NCBI GenBank assembly: GCA_947561715.1
Contig: OX387202.1
Coordinates: 11,855,001 to 11,919,000, forward strand
DNA from: Ascidia mentula
Taxonomy: Eukaryota > Chordata > Ascidiacea > Phlebobranchia > Ascidiidae
Length of the DNA: 64,000 bases
Direction: 5' to 3'
This document shows positions 1 to 13,900 of this stretch, piece by piece; within the stretch, counting starts at the first letter, position 1; every line of letters starts with the position of its first letter. Position numbers and translations under genes: made by a program. Below the pieces are notes generated by a model that worked only from the letters and a program-made list of their open reading frames with translations, was not told where the DNA came from and searched no databases.

Positions 1-534
1 CCTGAAGATGAAAAACTTATTGTGCTAATGGCAATGAAACTTCCATGCAGCACAAACACCACCTTATACAAAGAGAGAAAAGTGTGGGGTGCAATAACCA
101 AGTTTATAAAGTTGACAACGGACTCTGTGCAAAACAGAAAACATGCCAAAACAGAAATCAAAAAATGCCTTAACGATATTTTATTGCACTTACAATCACT
201 ACAGGAGTTTAATAGTTCAATTAAGGCCATGATTGAAGCAAAATTACTTTGCTTCTATGCAGACTGTCATTTGTCCTGGAAAAACTTTCAAATGGCAATT
301 GAAAAAGCCACAGAGGCTATATCTGTTGTTGACGCATTAGGATCAACTTCCAACACCATTTCTTTAGTTCCTTGTTGTTATCACATTATTGCCAAAGCTT
401 TTGAAAAACAGGGCCTATGTGCAGAGGCCAAGCAAACAGCCTGTAATGCTCGTTCATTGTTACTCAAGTGCAAAGATTTTTCACATAAACATGCATGTTT
501 ATGCCAGTTACAAGAATTAGCCACCACACTGTAA
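1..534 (+). CDS. 3' exon of a TPR-like helical protein, partial
   Basis: The reading frame is open from the first base of the window (in frame as Pro-Glu-Asp-Glu) to a TAA at 532-534, so this is the last coding exon, or the end of one, of a gene whose 5' part lies outside the window. The roughly 177 residues are almost entirely helical. They contain Ala- and Leu-rich repeats such as AIEKATEAISVVDALG and YHIIAKAFEKQGLCAEAKQT, whose spacing resembles tetratricopeptide repeats. No catalytic motif is visible and I do not recognise the family. The GTG at 22 is an internal codon, not a start. The gene converges on the RNF213-type gene 1, whose stop lies about 750 bp away. A TPR scaffold is the best guess from repeat character alone. 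Confidence 0.6.
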   Translation, partial: PEDEKLIVLMAMKLPCSTNTTLYKERKVWGAITKFIKLTTDSVQNRKHAKTEIKKCLNDILLHLQSLQEFNSSIKAMIEAKLLCFYADCHLSWKNFQMAIEKATEAISVVDALGSTSNTISLVPCCYHIIAKAFEKQGLCAEAKQTACNARSLLLKCKDFSHKHACLCQLQELATTL

Positions 535-1284
535 TCAATGGTGTTCTCACTTATAGTTTGGTGCTTGTTCTCTGCAATGTTTTTCTGAATGCCAAAATAT
601 GTCAGTGTAATATCAAAACTATCGTCATTTGATTTAAAAACCAGTTCCTTTCTGTGATATTGACAACATATTCCTATTGTTTTACATAGTTAGCGTTGTT
701 TAATCATGGTTATCATTTTTGTGTCTTGTCATCTTTGATAAAATGTTGACTATTTCCTACTGTAACTACTGTGTGTACAGATAATATTGGTGTTTGATGT
801 ATGTAGTTTATCTTGCTGTTGTGTTAGTGGCTTTTTGTGCTTGGGATTTTTTCAATTGTTTAATTTTATTTATGTATGTTTTCTATGCACTGCAGTTATG
901 AACTGTGAAAATTTAACTACAGGAATGGAATTTATTGAATTAAAAGTGGTTTGTAATCACAGAAATGTACATACAATTGTAACATAAATTGGGAATGTAA
1001 TAAGAGATACAGTAAGGTATGTTAGGCATATAAATCAATATTTTTGGCCACACAAAACTACCAGCGAAAGTGAATTTTTAGAATGGACAGTGGATACACA
1101 TTACAGTAAAAAGTAAAAATTGTCTAATGATAATTTAAAAATCAATAACAAAGCTGGTTTTCACAATAAAATAAGATGTACATCAACAAAACTAGTCTTA
1201 CTTGAAAGTAATACTTTACAAAGAGAAGCAAAATCAGGCATATGTACAGTAATATGGGCTTGGTTTTCAAGTACAAATATACAA
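535..1284. other. Convergent 3' intergenic region
   Basis: AT-rich DNA between the stop of the plus-strand TPR-like gene and the stop of gene 1, so it should contain both 3' UTRs. A minus-strand AATAAA (plus TTTATT) occurs at 931-936, with another at 865-870; either could be the gene 1 polyadenylation signal. No canonical plus-strand AATAAA was noticed close to 534. Short ORFs here have no recognisable features. Confidence 0.5.
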
Positions 1285-4200
1285 CTAGTAAGCGGACTGT
1301 TTAAACAAATGAACAGCATGCTTTACACAAATTTCTTCAGGAATTTGGTCAATCCAAGGTGCAACTACTCCCCTTTCTTCGGCGAACTCAGTCAAATAAT
1401 ACTTTAGTCTAAAGTAAATAAATAGTTTATAACAAAATGTACAATAAAAATAAACTAAACGCAAAAGTACTGCTTTATCTGTTTTTGTTGTCATTAGAAA
1501 GAGAAGATGCATAATACATCGAGTTCTTGTGACCAAGACCTGTAATATTATATCCAACTTACCCAGCATCACTATTTAGATCTGTTTTCATTATCAGAAA
1601 TGAGTTAATTTCCATTTGAAGTTGTTCGACATCAATAGTTTTCAAAAAATCCTTAGCAATCTTTATGTTTTTCATGTTTTCACAGCTTTCTGCACACAAA
1701 TTAAGGATTTCTGAGGCAAATCACTTTAAAAAACATACATACAACACTCTAGGAACATCTGTAAAAATGAATGGCATAATCTAAAGTTTTACCAGGCTTG
1801 ACGAAATTTTGAAAAGGATCCTGATTAGACAAGACATATTTCAATGAGCGTTGCCAAGAAAACCACTCAAACAAAGCTTGTGTGTGACACAGTTTTGATG
1901 AACTAGGAATAAGTTCTGCTTCATCAGCTGACAGCATCAGGTCATTCCGTATGTATGTTACAAGTCCAGTGGTTTCATCACTTCGCATCTAAATACAAGC
2001 TAAATTTGAACAAACTTCTGAAATATTTAAATACAAAATATATTGGGCTTTACAACATGTTTTGCATTAGTAGCTGAAAATACATTCATTCCATTCTTGA
2101 TAGAATTTGTTGTAAAAAGATACACAGTACATCTGTGTTTATGTAAACCGTCAAAACATGACTACCCAATTTTGGTATAACATTTACCTTAGACAGATGC
2201 TTCACAACCAGGGTTAAAGTCCGCACAGCTTCACAAATCATGTGCATAAGAGTTGTGTCTTTCAATTCATCTAATTTTTGAATAATCTTGATGGTAAGTT
2301 TTTCCTTAAAAATAAAAGTGTGTTTCAAAATTAAAGTAGCACAAAAAGGAAATAAACATTCATTGGTAAACAAGTTAATAAAATCAGTTTTTTATTTTGA
2401 GCTAACCTGTTTGACGTTTTTAGCCAAATTTTCAAACTCCTTCACCATTCCAACCTCTTGCAAAAATTCAATGCACTGTATGCCCTGTAAGATATTTCAG
2501 TCAGGAGGAATGTTTGTGGCAACATATTGACTGAATACAATGTAAAAAGTTGCCACATAGCTTGCACAAACTCTAAACTGATTTATCAGTACAATTAGTT
2601 TTTAAATAAAGAACATAGAAAAAGTCATCAAACCTCATCGTTGATCATTTTTTTATGCAGAATGAAGCGTTGCAAAATCTACACAAATAACATTGCTGAG
2701 AAAATACGATTGAAACATTTAATTTTATTGTTACAGTAACTTATATAAACTGATTAACCAATTGTTGACTTTTTTGCAAGCCAACTCAAAAATTTAATCT
2801 ATACATGTAAAGTAAAATGTATAGGTATATTAGTTGTTCTGTTTAATTACATGCAAAAATAAAGTAACTATACAAGTCAACGAACCTGTTTCTGTAATGC
2901 CTGAATCCTATACTTAATTTCATGTTTTGATCCAGAGGGGGAAATCACGGTTTCATACTGTGAGTTTGCCACCACATAAGGCAAAAAAACTTGTTCGTTT
3001 TCAATCAAAATAATGTCATTTGATGTCAGTTCAGTAATTTTTACCATTTCAAATCTTAAATGGCAAAAAATATATGGTTGCAAAATATGTGCCAATATGG
3101 TTGATAAATTTTAGAATTTACATGACTGCAAATATTTCCAAAAGATTAAGCCAATATGCAAATTAACATATTCAAGCAGAAATATAATCTTTACAAAATA
3201 TATTTATTTGTAAAGCATACTTTGGGGTTGGTTTCAGCATCTCTCTGCATCTGTTGAGGAGCTCATTTTGTTGAAGAACAATAAATTTTGTAAGTAACAG
3301 TGCATATTGACCTCTACCAATTTTGCTTGGCAGATATGCAGATATTGGACTTTCCAGTGTAAGCTCTTCATCAAAATATTCAGGCTTAACTTGTGCCCCA
3401 TATTTTAGTTTCAATTGGTGCCGGTACTGCAATTCAATTTTAATGAGTGTTTTTGAATGATTGACAACTTGTTTTGTAAAATCATTCATGTACCTTGTTC
3501 CACAGTTGCATGTACACAGTAAATTTTTTTTCTGAAATAATTGAATTAATTTCAGCCAGGTATTTTTTGACAGTGATTTCATCAACATCTGTTACATCCA
3601 CCTTTTGTTTGTACCTTGGTAACACAAATATATTTTATAACCTGGCAACAGAACAGAATATCAATTATTCTACAAGAAAGTTTGAGATATTTCAGTTTTT
3701 TATTGCTATTTTTTTAACTTTCCTACTTTTCCACCAGAGCTGTTTGTATTTCTAGAATTTCTTCCAAGTAACAAAGAATATGCAGATTTTGATTTTCCAT
3801 TATTACTTGCAAGACTGCTCCTGCATCTAAGTCATCACAACAGTTTAGTACATTTGTGATAACCAAGAAATTTGTTTTTTTAGCTTTCAAATACCTGTAT
3901 CAGAAGTAATGGCACCACTTAGTTTCAATCTTAAATGGTTGACTGTTATATTAATGTGGTATTGCCATAATGCTGGGTGATTCCATAAAACAACATCAGA
4001 AGTGGCCTTGTCCATTTCATCGTCCTCATTTGGTATTTCATAAACCAACCTGTAGGGAAAAACTGTTAATTTGTGGTAATATGCCCAAAACAACTTTTCA
4101 ATGGGTTCTTTTTTAAACCACATAATAATCAGTACTAAGCTTCTAAAGCTGTGCACTTTAACTTTACAAATTAACAAACATGAGGCATAAGGCAATGAAC

Positions 4201-4912
4201 CTTTCCAGACTGCTTTTCTGTTTGGCATCCAATACAATTGCTCGAGCTTCATTAATTATTTGGTCAGCTGTGCTGACGAAAGGGACCAGATAAGATGTTT
4301 GAAAATTGGTTTCCCATAGTTCCCTTCCTTTAATACTTGATAAATTTGCATTCTTGTCAAGAACTGGAGGCTGTGAGGGTTTGAGATGGTAATGTTCTAT
4401 GTTTGATGTTATAAGTATATATGTCAAAAGTAATTTACACTGAGTAAAATTTCTCTCCATCTATTTCTTTATTTAGAAATTGACAATACAATAAAAAAGC
4501 CAAAGCTAAGATGCTGTTAATCATTTTTTAGTAAACGTTTCGAACCTATACTTGGTTCATCATCAGTACAGTAGTAGTACTCCACTTATTTTGCACCCAT
4601 GACAATACAATATTTCACAAATAAATCATCGTTTTAAAAAAAAGTTTGCCAGTATCTAATTTAAATTTAATAGCATTTATTTGTCTGTATTTAGTGAACT
4701 TTTTCTGAAAACAACACATACACATATTGGCAAAAACAAATATTTGATTATTGCTTTACATACTTACATTAACATCAATAACGTTTGTAAAAACTTGGTG
4801 AAGAAATAAAGCAGAATCTTTAAAACTCTTTCCCAATGAGTTGGACAATTGTTCCAGATCTTTTTGTAAATGTGACAAAAGAACTTCCCTGGTTTTGTCA
4901 ATTCCAAGCAAA
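1285..4912 (-). CDS. Gene 1 exons 51-63: C-terminal domain
   Basis: Exons are 4768-4912, 4201-4370, 3895-4049, 3727-3826, 3494-3614, 3221-3426, 2886-3054, 2634-2678, 2407-2484, 2188-2304, 1793-1988, 1563-1689 and 1285-1408. They code the helical C-terminal part downstream of the RZ finger, with conserved stretches such as LWQYHINITVNHLRLKL, SPISAYLPSKIGRGQYALL, CEAVRTLTLVVKHLSK and LFEWFSWQRSLKYVLSN. The protein ends PEEICVKHAVHLFKQSAY and then TAG. Eleven of the thirteen exons have exactly the same length in gene 2; the other two differ by 9 and 12 nt. No known catalytic motif is visible. Confidence 0.9.
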
Positions 4913-7900
4913 CTGAAAATAAAAACTTCATTTTATTTTATTCTAGTTAAATTCAGAAAGTTGTAATGTTAACTTTGACCTACCTTTGTATGCTAGGATG
5001 TTCAGAACTGAGCAGCAAATGTGAGTGCAGAAGAAAACGAATTACTGAAACACATAAGCCAGTGCACTTTCTCTCCTGATTAGCTTGCAACCCTCGGTCT
5101 TCAGGTAAAGGCAGTTTGTACCCAGCTTGAGTAGCTTCAGATATTTCTCCAGCTGTGTTTCCAAGTTGTAACTTTCCATATGATATCCCCCCAATAGGCT
5201 TTTTGCATTCTGGACAAACTGCACGCGTTTGAATTACATTTCCGCAATCGCCAACAATGTATGGATGACCATTAGGACAGAGATATTGCTTTGGTGGTAC
5301 TCCATGTCCTCGATCTATCCATTGCTCATACACATGTTTCACATCAAAATATGAGGATTGTGGCATTGTTGGGAGAAACTTATCTTTTATGCTTGAGTGA
5401 TCAGAAATCATTTTGCAAAACTCTGTTAGCAAAGGATCAGTTGAACATGTGACAGCAATTACAGCATTCAAAACCAGTTCAGAGATGATGTTTTGTTTGT
5501 AATTGCATTTAACAAACACATTTTTTTCCTGCAGCACTTTGCATGAAACAGCATAAGCAGATTCAGTGATATAACTGTTTTGATAAAGGTTGGTTAATAC
5601 AGATCTTGCTGCTTCATCTGTTGTTGTGTCATCAGATTCTTTACCAAACACACACCAGGACAAAGTTGCCAACACTGCTGGAACCACATGTCCACCAATG
5701 CACAAGCTACTAATTTCATCAATCACTTTCTGGATATTTTCCTTTGCAGCTATTTGTTTCAGAAGATTTTGAGTCGATACAAAGTTTTCTCCAGAAACAA
5801 TTAACATGCTGGTCTGCTGTATGTCATTTCCAGTGTTTAGATTAAGTGGAACAAGATTTTTAAATACATCATGGTTTTGTATGTCTGAGAGCATGTCACA
5901 ACCATAACGCCTACAAAACACTTTTGTAAAATACATTTTTACAAGTTCAGAGTTCATATCTGCCAGTTCCTCAACCAATTTGTGTACAGGATGTTCTTCA
6001 TTGTTTTCTGTAAGTTCCATATAAATCTGGTCAATAATTGCATGCACAATGTAGCGCAAATTAGCTGCTACATCCAAGTGTTGCAGCTGCCCATGAAAGC
6101 TATTTTCTGAAATATGAATAACTTGCTCTTGAAGAAGTTGTGGTAACACTATGTCTGTTTTTTGATGCAAAGAGTCTTCTATACACTGTATGTAAATCAT
6201 CATCAGTTCAACTTTATTTTCCAACACTTTACCAACAGTGGTAAAGTGCATTTCTAGTTCTTCTTGAACATCTTTGCGTTCATAACGAAGGAGGAGTTGC
6301 AAGATAAAGGATCTTACTGTTGGTGTTGAGTCAAATACTGTTGTTTGAAGTGGAGTCATATCCCTTGTTTCCTTGTTGCGAATCACAAGGTTATGTAATG
6401 CAGCAGTAACCCTTTTCTTTATATCAGTTTGAGGTGTATTAGATCCTGGTGCTGGAAAACATAGTGTGGAAAGATACTCAAGAAAGAAACTCGCACAATT
6501 TGCAGAAAGAACTTCCATATCTTTTGCCTGTTCTTCTGTCATTTCAGTGGGTTTGATTTCAAAATCACCAGGGAGCTTTTCTCGGCATGTTGGGCATTGT
6601 TTGTCCATTAAGATTAATTTAGTGCAGTGATAACACATAAAGTGATTGCATGGGAGGATCACAGGGTCAACAACCACAGGTTTTTTGCATTGTTTGCACA
6701 AAGTATTTTGCCAGTCAAGTAGGTACATTAATTGAATTCTGTTATAACTTCCATTCAGGTTTTTTATCAACATGTTTAAATACTTAACATTGTTCAAACC
6801 CATTGCTAAAGCACCCTTCCACAATCTCTTCGAAGAAGGAAGAAGAACCTCAACATAACCTTTGTATAGATTTTCATCAAGTTCAGCAGGAACAAGTTGC
6901 TCCAGAAACAAAGCACCAAATGCTAGTGCTTTCCATGTTTTATTTTCTCTTTCAGTTTCTGGATTTGCCAGAATTGCCTCAGCTGTCGGTCGAATTTCTC
7001 TCACTAAGTCAGCCCAAGTGTGGTATTCTTTAGCTGTTTGCAGACCATCAGATTTCTTTTTGATATATTCCAATGCGTCCTTTAGTATTTCAGTTTCAAC
7101 TATTACAGTATTGTGTCCAACCTGTGTTTTTACCCAAACTTTCACATTTTCACTGGTCAAAATTTGTGGCAAAAGTTTGAAGACTGCAGATATTTGTTTC
7201 AACTTGGTGGAATTTTTTTTCATCAGAACAAAAACAAATGCAGCCATATTGCTTGAAATTTGAATGTCATCATCCAGATCTGTTTGCTTTTGTTTCCATA
7301 CTTCCATTATCACATTTTGAATCATTTCAAATTCCAAAGTCTGATTTGTGCCACAGACGTAATTCAAATAAACCATGTCATTAACAAAACCAGCCAAAAT
7401 ATCTTCTGTATTGGATTGAAAAGTATCTGCCAGTTTGGAATTAAGACCTGTATTTTTAATTTTACTGTGGAAGTAGTGAGCTGGATTTTGCTGATGCTGA
7501 ACTAGTTCCCATTGTTTCTGGAAAACTGACAAAATTTTCCGACTAAATGGAAATTGACACACAAAGTTTTCAGATCCCTTAACAACAAATTGTTGAACTT
7601 TGTCATAATTATCCCAAGTTAGGCCACATAAAGTATTTTCATGAAACAAATCAAACCAAGCTTGTTTCAACTGAATAGTTATCTTCCGTCCACTTTGACA
7701 CCAGAGAATATCAAGGTTTTGATCCTCATCAATTTCACTGATAACATAAGCTAACAAGCTAGATGTCACTTTCTTCAGGTGCAACCAAAGTGATTTGGCA
7801 TAACTTCCACCTTCTTGAAGGGCTGTTGAGGAAAGTGCAACACTTTTTGTCCATGAGCAAAATGTCAACAGTGGTTGATCCCTTTTGTGTGCTAGTACAA

Positions 7901-10900
7901 CGACAGATCGAATAATTTCTTCAACAAATTTTCGACAAACAAAGTCCTCACTAAAAAATGCAGAAAGCAAACTTTTTGATCGATTATGATTAGTTGCTTT
8001 AGTATCAAAATGGAGTTTGGTAAGAGCAAGAGACAAGGAATGTGTCAACAAGTAATGAAGATCTACAGTAAATTTAGGATTGGCAAAATTTGTCTCTATC
8101 TTCTGTGAGTTTCCTTGCAAATCATAATGCATGTTCCAATTTCCCAAGTCAAATAACTGCCCGATGGTTAAATTTCTGATTTTGCTTGGGGGACCAAGAT
8201 AGTCTGCAGAAACTCTAAGTTCATCCACAAAAACACTGGTAGTTTCAGAACTGATGAAGCTCTTTATTTGATTGCTGGCGAACAAAGCACCTTGTCGTTC
8301 AATTGAAAAAAGAAAAACAACTAGAAGTTGGGCATTACGGTCTTTCAGGTATGATAGTTTGTTTTTGAGGACATTTTTAACTGTATGCTTGGCACAAGCA
8401 ATGAGATTAAGAGGTGTGTGGGCTTGGGGGCATTGAATTAGAACAACAAATGAATGCACCTCACTCCCATTTTCTTCTGCTTTATTAATGACTACAAAGA
8501 AGTTTTCAAGTTTGTCAGCAAATTCAGCAACAGTTTTAAATTGCTGCAAAGTGACCAGCTGAATTGCCTTTCTCTTCAGTCCAAGAGAGGTCTCCAACAT
8601 TTGTCGATCCCTATCAGATAATATTTTAGAGAATGAAGTAACATCCAGCTGCACAATGCCAGCCTCACAACAGAGGTTGGTATAAGTATGCAACAACTGG
8701 AAAAGATTATCATGTTGCTGCTTTTCAAAGTACTTTTCTTGCCATTTTTTTGTTTCCTTTTTAAGTCTTGATTTTTCCAAACGAAGCACACCATCACAAG
8801 TGGAGGTGTTTAGAAGAAGGACTTGAGCTTCCTCATATGACTTGGTCACTTTTTTGGCACTAATTATAGCAGAACCAGCTGTGTCATTCATGTATCCCAC
8901 AAATGCATCTGACTTAGTGAATCTCTGTTCCTTCAAATGTTGAGGTAGGGATATGCTCGAAAAATCTTCCACCCAATCTTCCAACCGATCAACATCAGTT
9001 TTTTGACTGACTGACAACAGACTCTTTGTTGTAAAAATGTGTTTTTCTAATCTGTTGATTAGAGGGATGGGAAATTCATTGTAGACAACATCCATATCTT
9101 CCATAACAACCAAACGGAAGTTTTTGTGAACTCTGCATTTTACCCTGTGACCACCAAGACCAAGGTCAACATATCTCTGCCCAGCAAATGTAACGTAATG
9201 CTGGTTCAGTGCATCATACAGTGATTCATACAAATCCTTTAGGTTTAGCAAGAGAACCGTACTTCCAGCTTCCATGCACATTTTGATATGGTTGATGTTA
9301 CGACATTTTTCGGTGTAGTTATTGTCCTGAGGAAAGCTTGAACCAAACACAACTTCAAAATCATAGCCCTCTGTAATATTGGCAAGAAGGTTCACAGAAG
9401 CCAAGTGGTTAGTCATTAAAAGAAGATAACGGCTTTCACAAAAGTGAGTATCTTCAGTATTCTCCAAGTGCAAGTTGGCATTGATCATGCTCTCAAGTGT
9501 GATGTCCGGAGGGCTTTCATTTGGCCAAATGGATTTAAAGTTTTTTACAAATATCTGTAAACAGTCAAACTTTGCTCCACTAAAGTTTCTTAGAACAGCA
9601 TTGGCTACATCAAAAAACTTAGGTGTTGTGTTTTGATCACAGAAAATAGCATAAATCATCTTTAGCAATCCATAATAATCTCTTAATCCAAAAAATTCCC
9701 GATCACAATTACTTTGCTTGCTGCCTTCTAAAACAATTCTCTTTTTTCTTACTTTTTCAATTTCAAGATATGACTTGGTCACTGCATCAACAATTTTTGA
9801 AACTTCATCAAATTGGGTAGTTTCTGAGGAGAATATACCCTTGGCTGTGAGCTTCAAGTCCTCTTCTGTTGGATCTCCACGATGTACAAAAAGACCTCGA
9901 TTCATCTTTGCTGGGTCAAGTGCCCAATTTGAAATACCAACAAATCCAACTCGATTCAAGGAATTTTCTTCTTTTCTTTGGGAACTTGTAGAAATTAACA
10001 ATGTGCTTCCTGTTACTCCACTTTCAAGCAAAGGATGTAGAACTTTCAATGGCATTTTTGGAGAATCTTCAGCCAAACCGATTTCATCCAAAACTACAAC
10101 AGCAACAAACTTTTTGCAGTCTTGCTTTTCCTGCAAGCTTTCACATTGTTTGAATACACTTTCAATACCAACAGCATCAGTTACAGGGCTGCACTGAAAT
10201 GATAGAACATGAATTTGTTTTAGTTTTTGAAACACTTCATTGTTAGAATTTAAACCCTGCATTGCATCAGTGACAATAGTTTTAGACAAAGACTTGGAAC
10301 TTCCTGGTTTTCCAATAAGAAACAAAGGGATTCGCATTTCACAGCACATGATAATCATAAATACATTTTCTCTCAATGCTTCATTTGATGCAATATCTCT
10401 TCCAAGTTCTATGGCTTGGAGAAAGACACTTTGACAAGCAATTATCTCATCAAGGATATCCGATTGTGATATTTCAATATTAAAGTCCAAGAAGCACTGA
10501 GACAGCTTTTGTCGATATTCCAATCTTTCTGACAAGGTTGCATGGTAACACATACCAACTGAATGTATCAAACACTTTGCAGTATTGAAAGGATTTACTG
10601 CATTATTGCCTTTAATCAATGGAAAGAGCCAATTTTTGTTGGAGCAATACCACTTAAAACTCACTAAACACCTCTCAACATCTCTCAGACTCACAAAAAG
10701 ACATTCCTGGCGGTTTTGTCTCATAAATGCTTGTGATGTACTTAAAACATGAACCATAAGATTTCTTTCACCTTGTGATTTTACCAATTCTAGAACTGCT
10801 TTATGGTTAACCATTTGTTCAATGTATGTCGTTTCTGCAATTGATTGAAGTTGCCCAAAGTCCCATACTAGTGGGTGCATGCTTGGTGGAAGTGCAATTA

Positions 10901-13900
10901 CTCTATACACAAGGCAGCGCATAGGAATTTCTCCAAGTTTGTCAGAGGTGTCATCAGTCTTTACTTTGAATCCTAATCCAGCATTTTCCATTTTTGCAAT
11001 GGCCTCCTCACTGTGTCTTCGATAAGGATTGCAAGCAGCAACTATGTTTAACCCAGACTTGTGTATTGACTTTCCACAAACAGTACCATCACATACAAAT
11101 TCTTTGATAGCATAAATTGCTTCTGTGGTGTTTGCCTCGTCCAAAAATAGAATGGTGTCTAACGCTTTCTTTTTGCTTTCTTCAGCAAGTTTTGATGCTT
11201 CTTTTACCTTTTCCTGAATATGTCTCACAGTAATACCTCCATGAACTTTTACAACAACCATGTTTTTTACAGAATTTATTGATTCATTTTCCCCTGATGC
11301 CGTGCTGTGTGCTTTCAACTTGCTCATAAACTCAATCATTCTTGTTTTTCCACAGCCAGTTTCACCCATAATAATGACTGGAATGTCACATCTAAACCTC
11401 ATGTGAATTGCAAGCATCTTTAGTACATTGTCAGTAGTTAGTTCATATGTGGGATCAGGATCTGTTGCAACTCCATGAACTCCAAAAACCTGAAACAATG
11501 TCTTGAGTTTTTCTTCGCGGGAAAATTGATCAAAATTTTGGCGAAGGTTGACCCTTTGCAGCTGTAACCCCTTTACAAGGGATGTTTGCATAATGCCTTT
11601 CTCTAAAATTTGGTTTGTTCTGGAGGAAAGTAAATCACCACTCTGGTTAATCATGAAGTTAAGAAAAGTCATTGACATTCCATCCTCGTTGAAAAAGAGA
11701 TAAGGATGTTTGCTTTGTTCCCAACTTCTTCTCATTTGATGGAGTTCAAAAACTTCCTCTGTTTTATTTGATTCATTTCTTGTGTCAGTAAGTGAAGGAG
11801 TAGCAAAATCCTGTGACATTCTGATCATAAACTTGACAACAAAGTTCTTGAAACCAGATAGCCCTGAATCATGTCCCATCAACAAAGCATTACAAAAGAC
11901 AGATCTCTCACAATCTCTTAACTGATAATTCAAAAAACTTGCAAAGTGCCGAGTTTCTGACCAAGAAGGATTTTGTACACTGCAGTAATTAAGCAAAGTT
12001 TTCAAACAATCCTTTGGATTTCCTTCTGGTTTCTCGTATGTGAACCCATCAAGACTTGCATTGCAACGTCGTAGATACTGGTATGGGCGCTGAAATATTT
12101 CACTGGCAAACTCTTCTTCATCCATTTCAATAGTATTTACATGTTGTTGACCCACACCATTAAGGATTTGCAGCGGTGACAAACAAGTTACCTTCGGAAG
12201 CATTAGTAAAAGTGGATCCAAAACATTGACCTGAAAATTAATTTATTTTATATGCAAGTGCATAATATGTGATTTAAAAGTTTTGATTGTTCTCAAACCT
12301 TCCAAAAACCTACTGGTAAACATTTTTAGCAGAATAAAAGTCCACACAAAAAATAACACAAAAGGCACTTGTAAGTGTTAACAACTTAGTTAGAGAGCAT
12401 CACTATGTCCAAGGCATTTTTTGTCTTGTATTTTAAAGTAAAAAAGAATGTTATATGAAAAATGTGTATTTATGTGTGATTCGCCATGTTGGTAACAGTA
12501 AGTGCATTCTATAATTTATGTGGTTTCCACATTTCATAGACAAAGCAATAGTAGATTTACTGTATTGCACAACTTATGTTGGATTAAAACAGGATATGTT
12601 TTGAAAGTTTGTTGAAATGAAAAAAATATAAACATAAATAATTTTTGTTGACAAAAGAGTTTTGATACAAGGGGTGCAAAAAGTATATTTTTAATTCGGA
12701 AAAAAAATTACAAATAAAATATAAAGTAACAAGAAATTAAACCTTTTCGAAGCTGGTGTATTCAACACAGTATGTATGGGAGGGGTATTTTTTCCAAAGA
12801 TATCCATTGCTATCCTCAAATGACCCAAGAATGATCAGGTTAAACAAAAAGTTGTTTATGCCAGTTTGCACCTGGAAATATTCCAAAAATTCATAAAATA
12901 GTTTCAAATCAGCTATTTCATTTGTTCCTGAGCAATCATATTTTATCATTTTAGTGCAAAATTTTTTTTTTTTAAAGTTGTTAGAAAAAGCAATAAAAAG
13001 GGCATATGTTTTAGCAATATTGTTAAACATTTACCACAGGTGTCACATCCAAGTGTACAAAGTGTGGGTGTGTATTTTTCGCTTCCAGGTCAAGGATAGT
13101 TTCCAAAACATAGCTTTGGTTACAATTTTTTTCCAAAAATCTCACTGTTTTTTGAAAGAAATTGCCTGGAAGTTGTTCTTGAAGGCGTGAAATGTACAAA
13201 GATTTTCCTAAGAAAAAAGTGAAGGAAACTGCTTTTATGCAGGAAACTTTTGTCACTCCATGTCTACTTTTGTAAATCAAAGCCAAATAAAATACACCAG
13301 GAATAACGAATATAACTATATTTCTGTATTGCCCTGGATTTACAAAAGATCAAAACGATACAAAAAGATCAAAATATACAATTTGTTTTTGTAGTAATTA
13401 CAGACCCTAAATAGACTTTTTTGTCACTTTAATGTGCCTTCTATGAAATATGATCTAACCAACCAGATATGTTCTGTGTATTCTACACTTAACTCAGGTC
13501 AAATATAAATACAAACCTAATCCAGCCATATGGGAAGTTACAAGCAAAGCAGAGTGACCTCCTGCAATATTCTCCTTCTTAACTTTTAGTTTGTTTTCAA
13601 GATATGTCTCAAATGTCAGTCCAGTTGGATGTTTTGTTGAATAATCAACCTTTTGCTAAAAGTTATGTTTTGATATTCACAAAAGAATTATTCAAAAATT
13701 AAAGAAAATTTTCTGTCAAAACTATGGTGCATTTTATATATTTTTAATTATAAAATGCACCATAGTTTTGACAGTCATTGTACAAATCTCTGTACTGACA
13801 CTATACCGATACGATCATTATTACAAACAAAGTTTGTAAATAGAATAATTTATGACAGATAAATATGATGTCAACTAACCTCAATAAACAGAGAAGTTAT

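Noticed and set aside
787..987. 66-residue plus-strand ORF after the TPR-like gene
   Set aside because: Low-complexity hydrophobic translation of AT-rich 3' UTR sequence; no start context or conservation.
6803..7505. Plus-strand ORFs inside the giant exon of gene 1 (similar ones at 9718-10197 and 42824-43174)
   Set aside because: They are antisense shadows of a strongly conserved coding exon; their sequences have no family resemblance or splice context.
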